Below, in pieces: positions 31,742-39,506 of a stretch of DNA of 48,810 nt. The position numbers and the translations under genes are program-made. Within the stretch, counting starts at the first letter, position 1. Every line of letters starts with the position of its first letter. The notes under the pieces are model-generated. The model saw only the letters and a list, made by a program, of their open reading frames with translations, was not told where the DNA came from and ran no database searches. This DNA comes from Thermoplasmata archaeon (GTDB lineage Archaea > Thermoplasmatota > Thermoplasmata > Lutacidiplasmatales > UBA184): the NCBI GenBank assembly GCA_030041075.1, contig JASHOP010000075.1, positions 1-48,810 on the forward strand, given 5' to 3'.

Positions 31742-33055
31742 TCAGCCGTCCTCCACCCGCGGCCGCGGACCGCCCGGCGCGGGCGGACCGTGGGGCGGGT
31801 CCTCTCCGACCACCCCGTCCTTGCGGAGCGCGGCGATCCGGTCGATCGGGTAGCCCAGGATCTCGCCGAGCACCCGATCGTTGTCCTGGCCGAGCCAGGG
31901 AGCCCCTCGCCAGACGCCGCCCGGGGTCCGCGAGAACTTCGGCGCCACACCGGCCCCCTTCACCCGGCCGGCGACCGGGTCGTCCCATTCGATCAGCATC
32001 TCCCGCGACCGGTAGTGAGGGTCGCGCGCGATATCCGCGATGTCGAAGACCCGGGCCACGGCGACGTCGTGCTGCCGTCCGAGATGCTCGAGCTCGGCGC
32101 CCGGGCGCGCCCGGCAGAACTCCGCGATCGCGCGGTCCACCACCTCGCGGTGCGCGAGCCGGTACTCGCCGATATCGTACGACGCGTCGGTGAACCCGAT
32201 CATCGCCTTGAGGGCGCTCCACCGGTCTGGTGTCGGGGCGGCGATCACGACCCAGCCGTCGGCGGCCCGGTGCACGTCGTACGGGTGGAGCCGGGCGTGG
32301 CCGGTGCCGTGCCGGCCCCGGACCACCCCGCGCATGAAGTAGTCGATCGCCAGGTTCTCGAGCAGGACGAAGAAGATCTCATACTGGGCGACGTCGACCG
32401 CCTGCCCGCGCCCGGTCCGCTGGGCCCCGTAGTGCCCCATCAGCCCCGCCGTCGCCGCGGCCAGGCCCGTGACGGTATCGTTCAGGGCCGTGCCGGACCG
32501 CATCGGCGGCTCCGGGTCGGGCTGGCCCTGGAGGGAGAGGAACCCGCTGAACGCCTGGGCCGTAAGGTCGTACGAGGGGGCCGTCACGCGCTCCGGCGCG
32601 CCCGTCCGACCGTGGCCCGACACGTGGACGACCGTCAGCCGTGGGTTGGCGCGCCAGACCTCCTCGTCCGATAGGCCGAGCCGGTCGTAGGTCCCGGGCC
32701 GTGACGACTCGATCCAGATGTCTGACTCACGGACCAGGTCGAGGAAGACGCGTCGGCCCTCGGGCGCGCGGATGTCGAGGCCGACCGAGAGCTTGTTGCG
32801 GGCGTACTGCACCCACGACTCCGAGACGACATCGCCGGGAGCTCCTCCCGGAAGGAGAGGGATCAGGCGACGGGTCGGGTCGGCGTACGGCGGGCCGAAC
32901 GGGGGCCCCTCCACGTGGACCACGCGGGCCCCGAACTCCCCCAGGTACGTGGCGGCCCACGGCCCCGCAACGTACCGGGCCGACTCCAGGACCCTCAACC
33001 CGGCGAGCGGGCCGAACGAAGGGACGAGCCGTCCGGGCTGTTCTGCCTCGACCAC
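31742..33055 (-). CDS. Family III CoA transferase (CaiB/BaiF type)
   Basis: A 437-residue CoA transferase moving CoA between carboxylic acids. The family start 'LAGLRVLESARYVAGPWAATYLGEFGARVVHVE' is followed by 'YARNKLSVGLDIRAPEGR' and 'SYDLTAQAFSGFLSLQG', 'RSGTALNDTVTGLAAATAGLMGHYGAQRTGRGQAVDVAQYE' and a C-terminal 'APKFSRTPGG'. The catalytic-aspartate position (about residue 170 in 'ES..GTYDRLGLS...' context) is not exactly assignable by eye. The GTG at 33055 is 27 nt downstream of GTTTAATG (33079-33086), so leaderless. It forms an operon with the acyl-CoA dehydrogenase. Together these resemble carnitine, bile-acid or dicarboxylate CoA-catabolic modules, but the substrate is unknown. Confidence 0.88.
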   Translation of the reverse strand: MVEAEQPGRLVPSFGPLAGLRVLESARYVAGPWAATYLGEFGARVVHVEGPPFGPPYADPTRRLIPLLPGGAPGDVVSESWVQYARNKLSVGLDIRAPEGRRVFLDLVRESDIWIESSRPGTYDRLGLSDEEVWRANPRLTVVHVSGHGRTGAPERVTAPSYDLTAQAFSGFLSLQGQPDPEPPMRSGTALNDTVTGLAAATAGLMGHYGAQRTGRGQAVDVAQYEIFFVLLENLAIDYFMRGVVRGRHGTGHARLHPYDVHRAADGWVVIAAPTPDRWSALKAMIGFTDASYDIGEYRLAHREVVDRAIAEFCRARPGAELEHLGRQHDVAVARVFDIADIARDPHYRSREMLIEWDDPVAGRVKGAGVAPKFSRTPGGVWRGAPWLGQDNDRVLGEILGYPIDRIAALRKDGVVGEDPPHGPPAPGGPRPRVEDG

Positions 33056-33078
33056 GGGGCACGAGCCCGGGCGGACCC

Positions 33079-33120
33079 ATTAAACGGGGAGGTTCACCGG
33101 GGAACCTTGCGGAAGAAATA
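33079..33120. promoter_or_regulatory. Divergent promoters of CoA-transferase and PqqC-like genes
   Basis: Two AT-rich boxes lie in the 87-nt gap. CATTAAAC at 33078-33085 serves the minus-strand GTG at 33055 (27 nt). GAAATACC at 33113-33120 precedes the plus-strand ATG at 33143 by about 26 nt. On the plus strand the first box also stands 25 nt before an in-frame TTG at 33107. Confidence 0.5.
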
Positions 33121-33142
33121 CCCCGACCCGCTCGAGCGGGGG

Positions 33143-33877
33143 ATGGACGACCCGCCGTGGGTCCGCTGGGAGGGCGCGCAGTTCCGCGACGAGCTGACCC
33201 GCTACAAGATGGAGAACCACCCGTTCCGGACCCATCCGTTCTTCGCGGATCTGGAGCACGGACGGACGCCAAGGCCGCTGGTCCGGGCGTGGGTGAAGCA
33301 GTTCTATCCGTGGCTCGCGTCGGTCCCGACGGCGATGGCCGAGCGCTACGCGAACTGCTCGCCGGAGCCCGCGAACGACCCGTACCGGCGGCTGATCCTC
33401 GACCAGCTGCTCGAGGAGGCCGGCGATCCTCACGGCAAGGCCCCGAGCCACCCGGAGCTCTGGCTGCGCTTCTGCGAGGGGCTCGGCGTCCCCCGGGCCG
33501 ACGTCCTTTCGGCGACCCCGTTGCCCAGCACGATGGTGGCGATCGACGATTTCCTGTACACGAACCGCATCCACCCGTTCTACATCTCGGCCGCGGGCTC
33601 GTCCGAGCCGCCCAACGTGGACCTCTGCGCGCGGCTCCTCCCCGCGTTCCGGGCCCACTACGGGGTCGACGAGGACCACCTCGAGTACTACCGGCTTCAC
33701 GTCACCGCGGACGTCGAGCACAGCGAGTGGATCGGCCGGATCGTCGCCGCGTTCGCGACGACGCCCGAGGTCCGGAAGCGGATGTGGGAGCAGATGCTGC
33801 GCGGGTTCTCCATCCATGCCCTCCTCGTGGACGGGCTCCTCGCCTCCGACCGGGGCGGTTCGACCAAGGCTAAATAG
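33143..33877 (+). CDS. PqqC/TENA-like putative diiron oxidase
   Basis: A 244-residue all-helical protein of the TENA/THI-4/PqqC (heme-oxygenase-like) fold. Seen: 'YKMENHPFRTHPFFADLEHG', 'FYPWLASVPTAMAERYANC', 'LLEEAGDPHGKAPSHPELWLRF' and 'HLEYYRLHVTADVEHSEWIG'. The glutamate and histidine residues in the last two blocks match the pattern of heme-oxygenase-like diiron oxidases and of CADD, the chlamydial p-aminobenzoate-forming protein. Neither reaction can be assigned here. PQQ-synthesis partners are absent. The ATG at 33143 has its own TATA spacing; a TTG at 33107 would add 12 residues. It is divergent from the CoA-transferase gene and 199 nt ahead of the aromatic operon. Confidence 0.75.
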   Translation: MDDPPWVRWEGAQFRDELTRYKMENHPFRTHPFFADLEHGRTPRPLVRAWVKQFYPWLASVPTAMAERYANCSPEPANDPYRRLILDQLLEEAGDPHGKAPSHPELWLRFCEGLGVPRADVLSATPLPSTMVAIDDFLYTNRIHPFYISAAGSSEPPNVDLCARLLPAFRAHYGVDEDHLEYYRLHVTADVEHSEWIGRIVAAFATTPEVRKRMWEQMLRGFSIHALLVDGLLASDRGGSTKAK

Positions 33878-34076
33878 CGCTCGGGGGATTACGGGGCCGA
33901 TGGCAGGACGGGGGACATCGCGCGATCGCCTTCGGATGTCGGCCCGGGCTGCCGCGCCCTGGCTCTGGTGAGCGGGAGGCGCCGGGAGGGCGCCGTCCCG
34001 ATGCGCGTTCGATAGCCTCGGGCGGGCCTTCTCGGCGTCTCCCCCTCCGAGCCCGATACCAAAACCGGGAGAACCG
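33878..34076. other. Gap before aromatic operon
   Basis: 199 nt without a recognisable gene. An AT-containing CTAAATAGC ends the preceding gene. GATACCAAAAC at 34055-34065 lies too near the ATG at 34077 for a leaderless start, so the operon promoter is not certain. GGGAGA at 34068-34073 is the ribosome-binding site of the first gene. Confidence 0.4.
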
Positions 34077-34829
34077 ATGTACGGAAAGCAGATACGACTA
34101 AGGCGGCTGTTTCCCGATCCGAAGCGCCGGCTGTTCGCCGTCCCGCTCGACCACTCCGTCTCCCTGGGCCCGATCGACGGGCTGGAGAAGTTGGGTCCGC
34201 TCGCCCAGGAACTCGTCGACCACGGGGTCGACCTGTTGATCGTGACGAAGGGGGCCGTCCGGGAGGTCGCGCCGCTGCTGCCCCCCAGCGTGCGTCTGGG
34301 CGTCCACGTGTCGGCGTCGACCAGCCTGGGGCCGACCTCCAACCGCAAGGTGCTGGTCGGGACCGCGGAGGAAGCCGTGGGACTGGGAGCCGACCTCCTC
34401 TCCGTCCAGGTGAACTTCGGGGTTCCCGATGAGCCGGAGATGCTGCGCGACCTGGGCATCGCTTCCGACCAGTGCCGCCAGCTGGGCGTCCCGCTCCTCT
34501 GCATGGCCTACGTGAAGAAGGACGGCGGAGGCACCCCGGACGAGCTTCGCCACGCGGCCCGGGCCTCGGCCGACACCGGCGCCGACATCGTGAAGACGAG
34601 CTACCCGGGCTCGGGGCCGGAGTTCGCCCGACTGTGCCGCTCGACGCCCGTCCCCGTGCTGATCGGAGGCGGCATCCGCCTGGAGGACGAGACCGCATTC
34701 CTCGGGATCGTGCGCGAGAGCATGGCCGCCGGTGGCGCGGGAATCTGCATCGGGCGCAACCTGTTCCAGCGGCCCCCCGTGGGACCCCTCGCGGGCCGGA
34801 TCGCCTCGGTCCTGCACGGTCCGGGATAG
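34077..34829 (+). CDS. aroA': 2-amino-3,7-dideoxy-D-threo-hept-6-ulosonate (ADH) synthase
   Basis: A 250-residue DhnA/FBA-class-I-like aldolase. It transfers the three-carbon end of 6-deoxy-5-ketofructose 1-phosphate onto aspartate semialdehyde to make ADH, the first step of the archaeal, erythrose-4-phosphate-independent route to 3-dehydroquinate. Seen: 'VPLDHSVSLGPIDGL' with the conserved aspartate, 'LLCMAYVKKDGG' with the acid tyrosine, and the Schiff-base lysine in 'DIVKTSYPG', followed by 'IGGGIRLED' and 'CIGRNLFQR' phosphate loops. It begins the 15-gene aromatic cluster. lysC and asd downstream supply its aspartate semialdehyde. A plain class I fructose-bisphosphate aldolase is the alternative, but the next gene makes ADH synthase much more likely. 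Confidence 0.9.
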   Translation: MYGKQIRLRRLFPDPKRRLFAVPLDHSVSLGPIDGLEKLGPLAQELVDHGVDLLIVTKGAVREVAPLLPPSVRLGVHVSASTSLGPTSNRKVLVGTAEEAVGLGADLLSVQVNFGVPDEPEMLRDLGIASDQCRQLGVPLLCMAYVKKDGGGTPDELRHAARASADTGADIVKTSYPGSGPEFARLCRSTPVPVLIGGGIRLEDETAFLGIVRESMAAGGAGICIGRNLFQRPPVGPLAGRIASVLHGPG

Positions 34830-34841
34830 GAGCGGCGGGGC

Positions 34842-35870
34842 GTGACGCGGGAGCGCATCGCGATCGCCCCCGAGGCGCCCGACGAGGCGAACCGGATTGC
34901 GATCGTCGAGCGGGCCCGGCGTCGGGGGTTCCGGCGGTTCGTCGTGCCCGCGGGGTCGACGGTCGCTGCCGGGGAGGGGGAGGACGTGGCCGTCCGCGAC
35001 GGCGACCGCCTGACTCTCGCCGGAGGCGGGGACCCGATCCCGGTGCAGCGTGTCCGCGACCGCGACGGTCTCGAACGGGTCCTCGATCGGACCGGGACCG
35101 GAGCGACGCTGGCGATCGAGTGGACGGGCGACCGGGTCATCCCGCTCGAGAACGCGGTCGCCCGGCGCGGTTCGCGGTTCCTCCTCTGGACGTTCGCCCG
35201 GTCCGCCTCCGAGGTACCCGCCGCGCTCGGCGCGCTGGAGCACGGCGCGGACCGGGTGGTCGTCTCGGTACGGACGGTGGCGGAAGTCGACGAGCTCGAG
35301 AGCGTCCTCGAGAGCCCGCTCCCGACGGCGCTGTCGTGGACCGCGGCTCCCGCCCGCTCCGTCCGGCCCGCGGGCGTGGGCGACCGGGTGCTCGTCGACA
35401 CCACCTCCCTGCTCCGGCCGGACGAGGGCCTGCTCGTGGGCAGCGCGGCGGCGTTCCTGTTCCTCGTCACGAGCGAAGCGGTCGGTTCGACGTTCAGCCG
35501 CCCGCGACCGTTCCGCGTCAACGCCGGCGCCGCCCACTCCTACGTGCTGATGGCCGACGGGTCGACCCGCTACCTCGCCGAGCTCGGGCCGGGGGACTCC
35601 GTGCTGGCCACCTCGCACGGCGGACGAGGGCGGACCGTCCGGGTCGGTCGCATCAAGATCGAGCGGCGCCCCCTGGCCCTCATCGCGATCGACGACGGGG
35701 GCCAAGAACGGACCGTCTTCCTTCAGGAGGCCGAGACGGTGCGGCTCTCGACCGAACGCGGACCGGTCGCCGTGACCGACCTCGCGGCTTCCGTCCCGCT
35801 CCACGGCGTGCGGCTGGCCCCCGCACGCCACCTGGGCGTGGCCGTGGAGGAGACGGTCGTCGAGCGATGA
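34842..35870 (+). CDS. aroB': 3-dehydroquinate synthase II (archaeal)
   Basis: A 342-residue protein of the archaeal DHQ-synthase II family (MJ1249 type), unrelated to bacterial AroB. It oxidatively deaminates and cyclises ADH to 3-dehydroquinate with NAD. Blocks seen: 'TTSLLRPDEGLLVGSAAAFLFLVTSEAVGSTFSRPRPFRVNAGAAHSYVL'-region, 'YLAELGPGDSVLA' and 'VGRIKIERRPLALI' with 'FLQEAETVRL', which are family hallmarks. The N-terminal domain is shorter and more divergent than the C-terminal half. The GTG at 34842 is 12 nt after the previous stop with AGGAG upstream. Its end overlaps the next start as ATGA. Confidence 0.93.
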   Translation: MTRERIAIAPEAPDEANRIAIVERARRRGFRRFVVPAGSTVAAGEGEDVAVRDGDRLTLAGGGDPIPVQRVRDRDGLERVLDRTGTGATLAIEWTGDRVIPLENAVARRGSRFLLWTFARSASEVPAALGALEHGADRVVVSVRTVAEVDELESVLESPLPTALSWTAAPARSVRPAGVGDRVLVDTTSLLRPDEGLLVGSAAAFLFLVTSEAVGSTFSRPRPFRVNAGAAHSYVLMADGSTRYLAELGPGDSVLATSHGGRGRTVRVGRIKIERRPLALIAIDDGGQERTVFLQEAETVRLSTERGPVAVTDLAASVPLHGVRLAPARHLGVAVEETVVER

Positions 35871-37369
35871 ACGACCGGGCGCCCCTCATCATCGCATCGC
35901 TTCCGGGCCGGTCGGCCGAAGCGATCCGAACCGAGATCGATCTGGCCCGGGCGGCCGGGGCCGACATCGCCGAGATCCGACTCGACCGATGGCCGGCGGA
36001 AGAGCTGGAGCATCTCGACCGGCTGTTCCCCTCGCCGCTTCCGCTGCTCGCCACCTACCGGTCGGAGCGGGAGGGCGGCGCGGGACCGGAGGACCCTGAC
36101 GAGCGGGCGGGCCGGCTGTTCCGCTTCGCTACGTTCCCGTTCCGCTGGATCGACCTCGAGCACGCGCGGGACCTCCCCGTCCTCGGTCGGCTGCCCGGGC
36201 CGGAACGGCTCGGACGCATCGTCTCGGTCCACCTCGGGGCCGCGACGGGCGACGAGTGGGCGCGTCGCCTGCGCGAGCTCGCCCAGGAAGACGGGACCGT
36301 CGGAAAGCTCGTGGTCCGCGCCCCGGTCCTGGCCGCGCTGCAGGACCTGATCCCGCGCCTCCCGCCGCCCGGCGAAGGCTCCCTGGTCGCCCACACGGTC
36401 GGGCCGTCCGGGCCGATCCTGCGGGCGCTCGCCCGCCGGCTCGGCTTCCCGATGGTGTTCGGGAGCCTTCCGGAGGAGAGCGGCCGGGAACCTGTCGAGC
36501 CGAGCCAGGTCCCGGTCGACCGGCTCCGCGCCTACCTCGCGACGGACGGGCCCGCCGGCCCCCTCTTCGCCGTCGCGGGTCGACCCGTGGACCACTCGCG
36601 GAGCCCGGCGCTCCACGCGCGATGGATGCGGGCGGAGCGCCGGAACGGACTCTACATCCCCCTGGAGTTCGAGTCGGACGACGAGTTCGTCGCCTCCCTG
36701 CCGTTGCTCGCGTCGACCGGGTTCCGGGGTATCAACGTGACCCGGCCGTTCAAGACGCTGGCCCTCGAGGCCGCGACGACCGCCGCCCACGGCGCGGAGG
36801 CGTGCGGCGCCGCGAACTGCCTCACGTTCCGCGACGGGGCGATCGAGGCCGAGAACACCGACCTCGTCGCGATCCTCCGACGCCTCGGCGAGCTCCGGGA
36901 GTCCGGCCGCTGGGACGGGCGGTCGCTGGCGGTCGTCGGCGCGGGAGGGTCCGCCCGGGCGACGCTGGCGGCGGCCCGTTCGCTCCCCGCGGAGAGCGTG
37001 GTCTTCGCCCGACGCAGCGAAGCCGCCCGGGCGCTCGCCCGGGAGTTCTCCGCGAGCGTCGGGGACCCCGCCGCGGCGCGTCCGTACCCGCTGGTCGTCC
37101 ACGCGACCGACGCGGGACGGCCGGGGGCCGGATCGCTCGAGGTCCCGCTGGGCCGCCTGCTCGGGCCCTCGAGCCACGTCGTCGACTGGGTGTACGGTCC
37201 GTCGGACCCGACCGTCGGGGCGATCGCGCGGTCGGCGGGTTCGACGTACGAGGACGGTTGGCGCCTCCTGGTCTACCAGGCGGCGGAGAGTTACGCCATC
37301 TGGTGGGGGAACGACCCGGAACCCGAGCGGATCGAGGAAGCGCTGCGGGAGGGCGGATGCGCGGCGTAG
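35867..37369 (+). CDS. aroDE: Fused 3-dehydroquinate dehydratase (type I) and shikimate dehydrogenase
   Basis: A 500-residue fusion doing steps 3 and 4 of the shikimate pathway. Residues about 1-220 are type I dehydroquinase: 'IAEIRLDRW', 'TYRSEREGG', a histidine in 'VSVHLG' and the Schiff-base lysine in 'GKLVVRAP'. Residues about 230-500 are AroE: 'AGRPVDHSRSPALHARWM', 'GFRGINVTRPFKTLAL' with the catalytic lysine, 'ANCLTF...EAENTD' with the catalytic aspartate, the NADP loop 'VVGAGGSARA' and 'DWVYGPSDPT'. The AroD-AroE order is that of the plant enzyme. Start overlaps the previous stop (ATGA), and the end overlaps the kinase gene by 13 nt. Confidence 0.93.
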   Translation: MNDRAPLIIASLPGRSAEAIRTEIDLARAAGADIAEIRLDRWPAEELEHLDRLFPSPLPLLATYRSEREGGAGPEDPDERAGRLFRFATFPFRWIDLEHARDLPVLGRLPGPERLGRIVSVHLGAATGDEWARRLRELAQEDGTVGKLVVRAPVLAALQDLIPRLPPPGEGSLVAHTVGPSGPILRALARRLGFPMVFGSLPEESGREPVEPSQVPVDRLRAYLATDGPAGPLFAVAGRPVDHSRSPALHARWMRAERRNGLYIPLEFESDDEFVASLPLLASTGFRGINVTRPFKTLALEAATTAAHGAEACGAANCLTFRDGAIEAENTDLVAILRRLGELRESGRWDGRSLAVVGAGGSARATLAAARSLPAESVVFARRSEAARALAREFSASVGDPAAARPYPLVVHATDAGRPGAGSLEVPLGRLLGPSSHVVDWVYGPSDPTVGAIARSAGSTYEDGWRLLVYQAAESYAIWWGNDPEPERIEEALREGGCAA

Positions 37370-38235
37370 GGGAGGCGAGCGCCGCGATCACCGTGGTGAA
37401 CGCGCTATCGACCGGGATCGGGTGCGCGATCGGCATCCGCCTCTCCGCCCGGGCCGAGGCCACGGTCACCGGCGGCGTGGCCGGAGGACCCGTCCTGGCG
37501 ATCGACCCTCCGGCGTCCCGGACCCCGCTGGTCGTCGGAGCCTTGACCGCGGCGGTCGAGCGGTTCCTCCCGTCGGCCGACGTGCGCGTCGCCCTCGAGC
37601 TCACCTCCGACATCCCCGTGGCCGTCGGCCTCAAGAGCTCGAGCGCCGTGACCAGCGCGGTCTTCCTCGCCCTCGCCCACGCCGCCGGCGCCGCCCCGCC
37701 GGCGACGGAGGTCGCGCGGCTCTCCGCCCAGGTCTCGCGCCGCTCCGGAACCAGCGCCACGGGAGCGTTCGACGATGCGCTGGCCGGCCTCACGGGAGGC
37801 GTCGTGGTCACGAACAACTACACGGACGAGATGATCCGGCGCGCGCCTCTCGAACCGGACCTCGAGGTCGCGCTCTGGATCCCGCCCGGCGCCCACCCGC
37901 CGTCGTCGGGAGTACGGGCCCGGTTCGCGTCGGACGAGCCGATCGCCGCCCAAGCGGCCGAGGCGGCGATCCGCGGCGAATGGTGGACCGCGATGGAGCT
38001 CAACTCCGAACTGGTGGAACGGGCGATGGGCTACCCTTACCGGCCGATCCGCGAGGCCGTGGCGCGCGCGGGAGCGAGGTCGTCCGGCGCGTCGGGGCTC
38101 GGACCGGCGTTCGCGGCGGTCGTCCCCCACGACCGCGTCGAAGCGGTGCTCGCCCAGTTCCCCCGGGACTCCGGCGAACGGCGCTCGCTCGGGTTCACGC
38201 CGCCGATCGACGAGATCGGAGCGAGGTCGCGGTGA
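37357..38235 (+). CDS. aroK: Shikimate kinase, archaeal GHMP type
   Basis: A 292-residue GHMP-superfamily kinase, the archaeal replacement of bacterial AroK, making shikimate 3-phosphate from shikimate and ATP. The ATP loop 'DIPVAVGLKSSSAVTSAV' is at about residues 84-101, 'ALSTGIGCAIGI' near the N terminus and 'RRSGTSATGAFDDALAGLTGGVVVTNNY' in the middle, all typical of MJ1440-like shikimate kinases. The late glycine-rich motif 'SGASGLGPAFAAVVP' is present. The ATG at 37357 lies inside the end of aroDE with GGAGG six nt upstream. The stop overlaps the next GTG. Confidence 0.93.
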   Translation: MRGVGEASAAITVVNALSTGIGCAIGIRLSARAEATVTGGVAGGPVLAIDPPASRTPLVVGALTAAVERFLPSADVRVALELTSDIPVAVGLKSSSAVTSAVFLALAHAAGAAPPATEVARLSAQVSRRSGTSATGAFDDALAGLTGGVVVTNNYTDEMIRRAPLEPDLEVALWIPPGAHPPSSGVRARFASDEPIAAQAAEAAIRGEWWTAMELNSELVERAMGYPYRPIREAVARAGARSSGASGLGPAFAAVVPHDRVEAVLAQFPRDSGERRSLGFTPPIDEIGARSR

Positions 38236-39506
38236 GCGTCGTACGCCTTCGGCCGGGCTCCGTGTCCGGGACGATCCGGGCGCCACCGTCCAAGAGCTAC
38301 ACCCACCGGGCGCTCGTCGTCGCCCACCTGACTCGTCGGCCGTACCGTGTCGTCCGCCCCCTCGTGTCCGACGACACGGTCCGAACGGCGGAGGCGATCC
38401 GCCGGCTCGGGTCCCGGGTCGAGACGGACCGTCACGGGTGGTCGGTGACCCCGGACCGGATCCGGACGACCGGGCGCCGGATCGATTGCGGCGAGTCGGG
38501 CACGACGCTCCGATTCGTCGCGCCGCTCGCGGCGCTCTCGGGTCGCCCGACCACGCTGGTCGGCCGAGGCCGCCTGCCGCTGCGACCGATGGAGCCCCTG
38601 CTCCGGGCGCTCCGGACGTTGGGGACCTCGGTCGAGGGGCCGGTCGATGGTCGTACCCTCCCGCTGACGATCCGGGGTCCCCTGCGGGGGGGAGCCGTCC
38701 GGATCCGAGGCTCGGAAAGCTCGCAGTTCGTCTCGGCCCTCCTGCTCGCCCTGCCGACGGTGTCGCCGGACTCGACCGTGGAGGTGATCGGACCGCTCGT
38801 ATCGGCCCCATACGTGGCGGCGACCCTGGCGGTCGTCCGCGCCGGTCGCGTCCGCGTGCGGCGGCGGGGACACCGGTACGCGATCCCCGGGGGCCAGTCG
38901 TACCGCGGCTCGGCGTTCGAGATCCCGGGCGACGCCTCGTCGGCCGCCTACCTCTGGGCCGCTGCCGCGATCACCGGTGGCCGGGTGACTGTGCAGGGAG
39001 TCTCCGGCCGCTGGCCCCAGGCCGACCTCGCGGTGCTCGACCTTCTGGGCCGCTACGGTGCGGAGGTCCGGCGGGACGGCGACTCCGCCACCGTCCGGGG
39101 GAACGAGCCGCACCGGCCGTTCCGGGTCGACCTCACCGACAGCCCCGACCTCTACCCCCTGGCCGGGGTCCTGGCCGCGGCCTCGCGCGGCGAGAGCCGC
39201 CTCGCGGGAGCGAGCCAGGTAGCGCACAAGGAGTCGGACCGATCGGTCGGCACGGCGGAGCTGGCGAACGCGATGGGCGCGATGGTCATCGCCCGGGGCG
39301 GAACGCTGGTGATCCGAGGAACGGACCGCCCCACGGGGTTCGCATTGCGGGATGCCCGGGACCACCGCATCGTCATGAGCGCGGCCGTCGGCGCCCTGGC
39401 GGGCTCGACGCGCTCGACCGTCTCGGATGCCCGGGCGGTGGGGAAGTCGTACCCCGCGTTCTGGGAGGCGCTCCGGTCGATCGCGGGGAGGGAATCCGTC
39501 GCATGA
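38232..39506 (+). CDS. aroA: 3-phosphoshikimate 1-carboxyvinyltransferase (EPSP synthase)
   Basis: A 424-residue EPSP synthase joining phosphoenolpyruvate to shikimate 3-phosphate. Conserved: 'APPSKSYTHRALVVAHL', 'CGESGTTLRFVAPLAAL', 'GRGRLPLRPMEPLLRAL' (the LPxRP-like loop), 'SSQFVSALLLALP', 'EIPGDASSAAYLWAAAAITGG' and 'HKESDRS', which carries the active-site basic and acidic residues. In the second motif the common 'NAGT.mR' reads 'ESGTTLR', as in some archaeal and class II enzymes, and the glyphosate-loop is non-standard. GTG start by GTGA overlap with the kinase gene. The end overlaps aroC as ATGA. Confidence 0.95.
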   Translation: MSVVRLRPGSVSGTIRAPPSKSYTHRALVVAHLTRRPYRVVRPLVSDDTVRTAEAIRRLGSRVETDRHGWSVTPDRIRTTGRRIDCGESGTTLRFVAPLAALSGRPTTLVGRGRLPLRPMEPLLRALRTLGTSVEGPVDGRTLPLTIRGPLRGGAVRIRGSESSQFVSALLLALPTVSPDSTVEVIGPLVSAPYVAATLAVVRAGRVRVRRRGHRYAIPGGQSYRGSAFEIPGDASSAAYLWAAAAITGGRVTVQGVSGRWPQADLAVLDLLGRYGAEVRRDGDSATVRGNEPHRPFRVDLTDSPDLYPLAGVLAAASRGESRLAGASQVAHKESDRSVGTAELANAMGAMVIARGGTLVIRGTDRPTGFALRDARDHRIVMSAAVGALAGSTRSTVSDARAVGKSYPAFWEALRSIAGRESVA

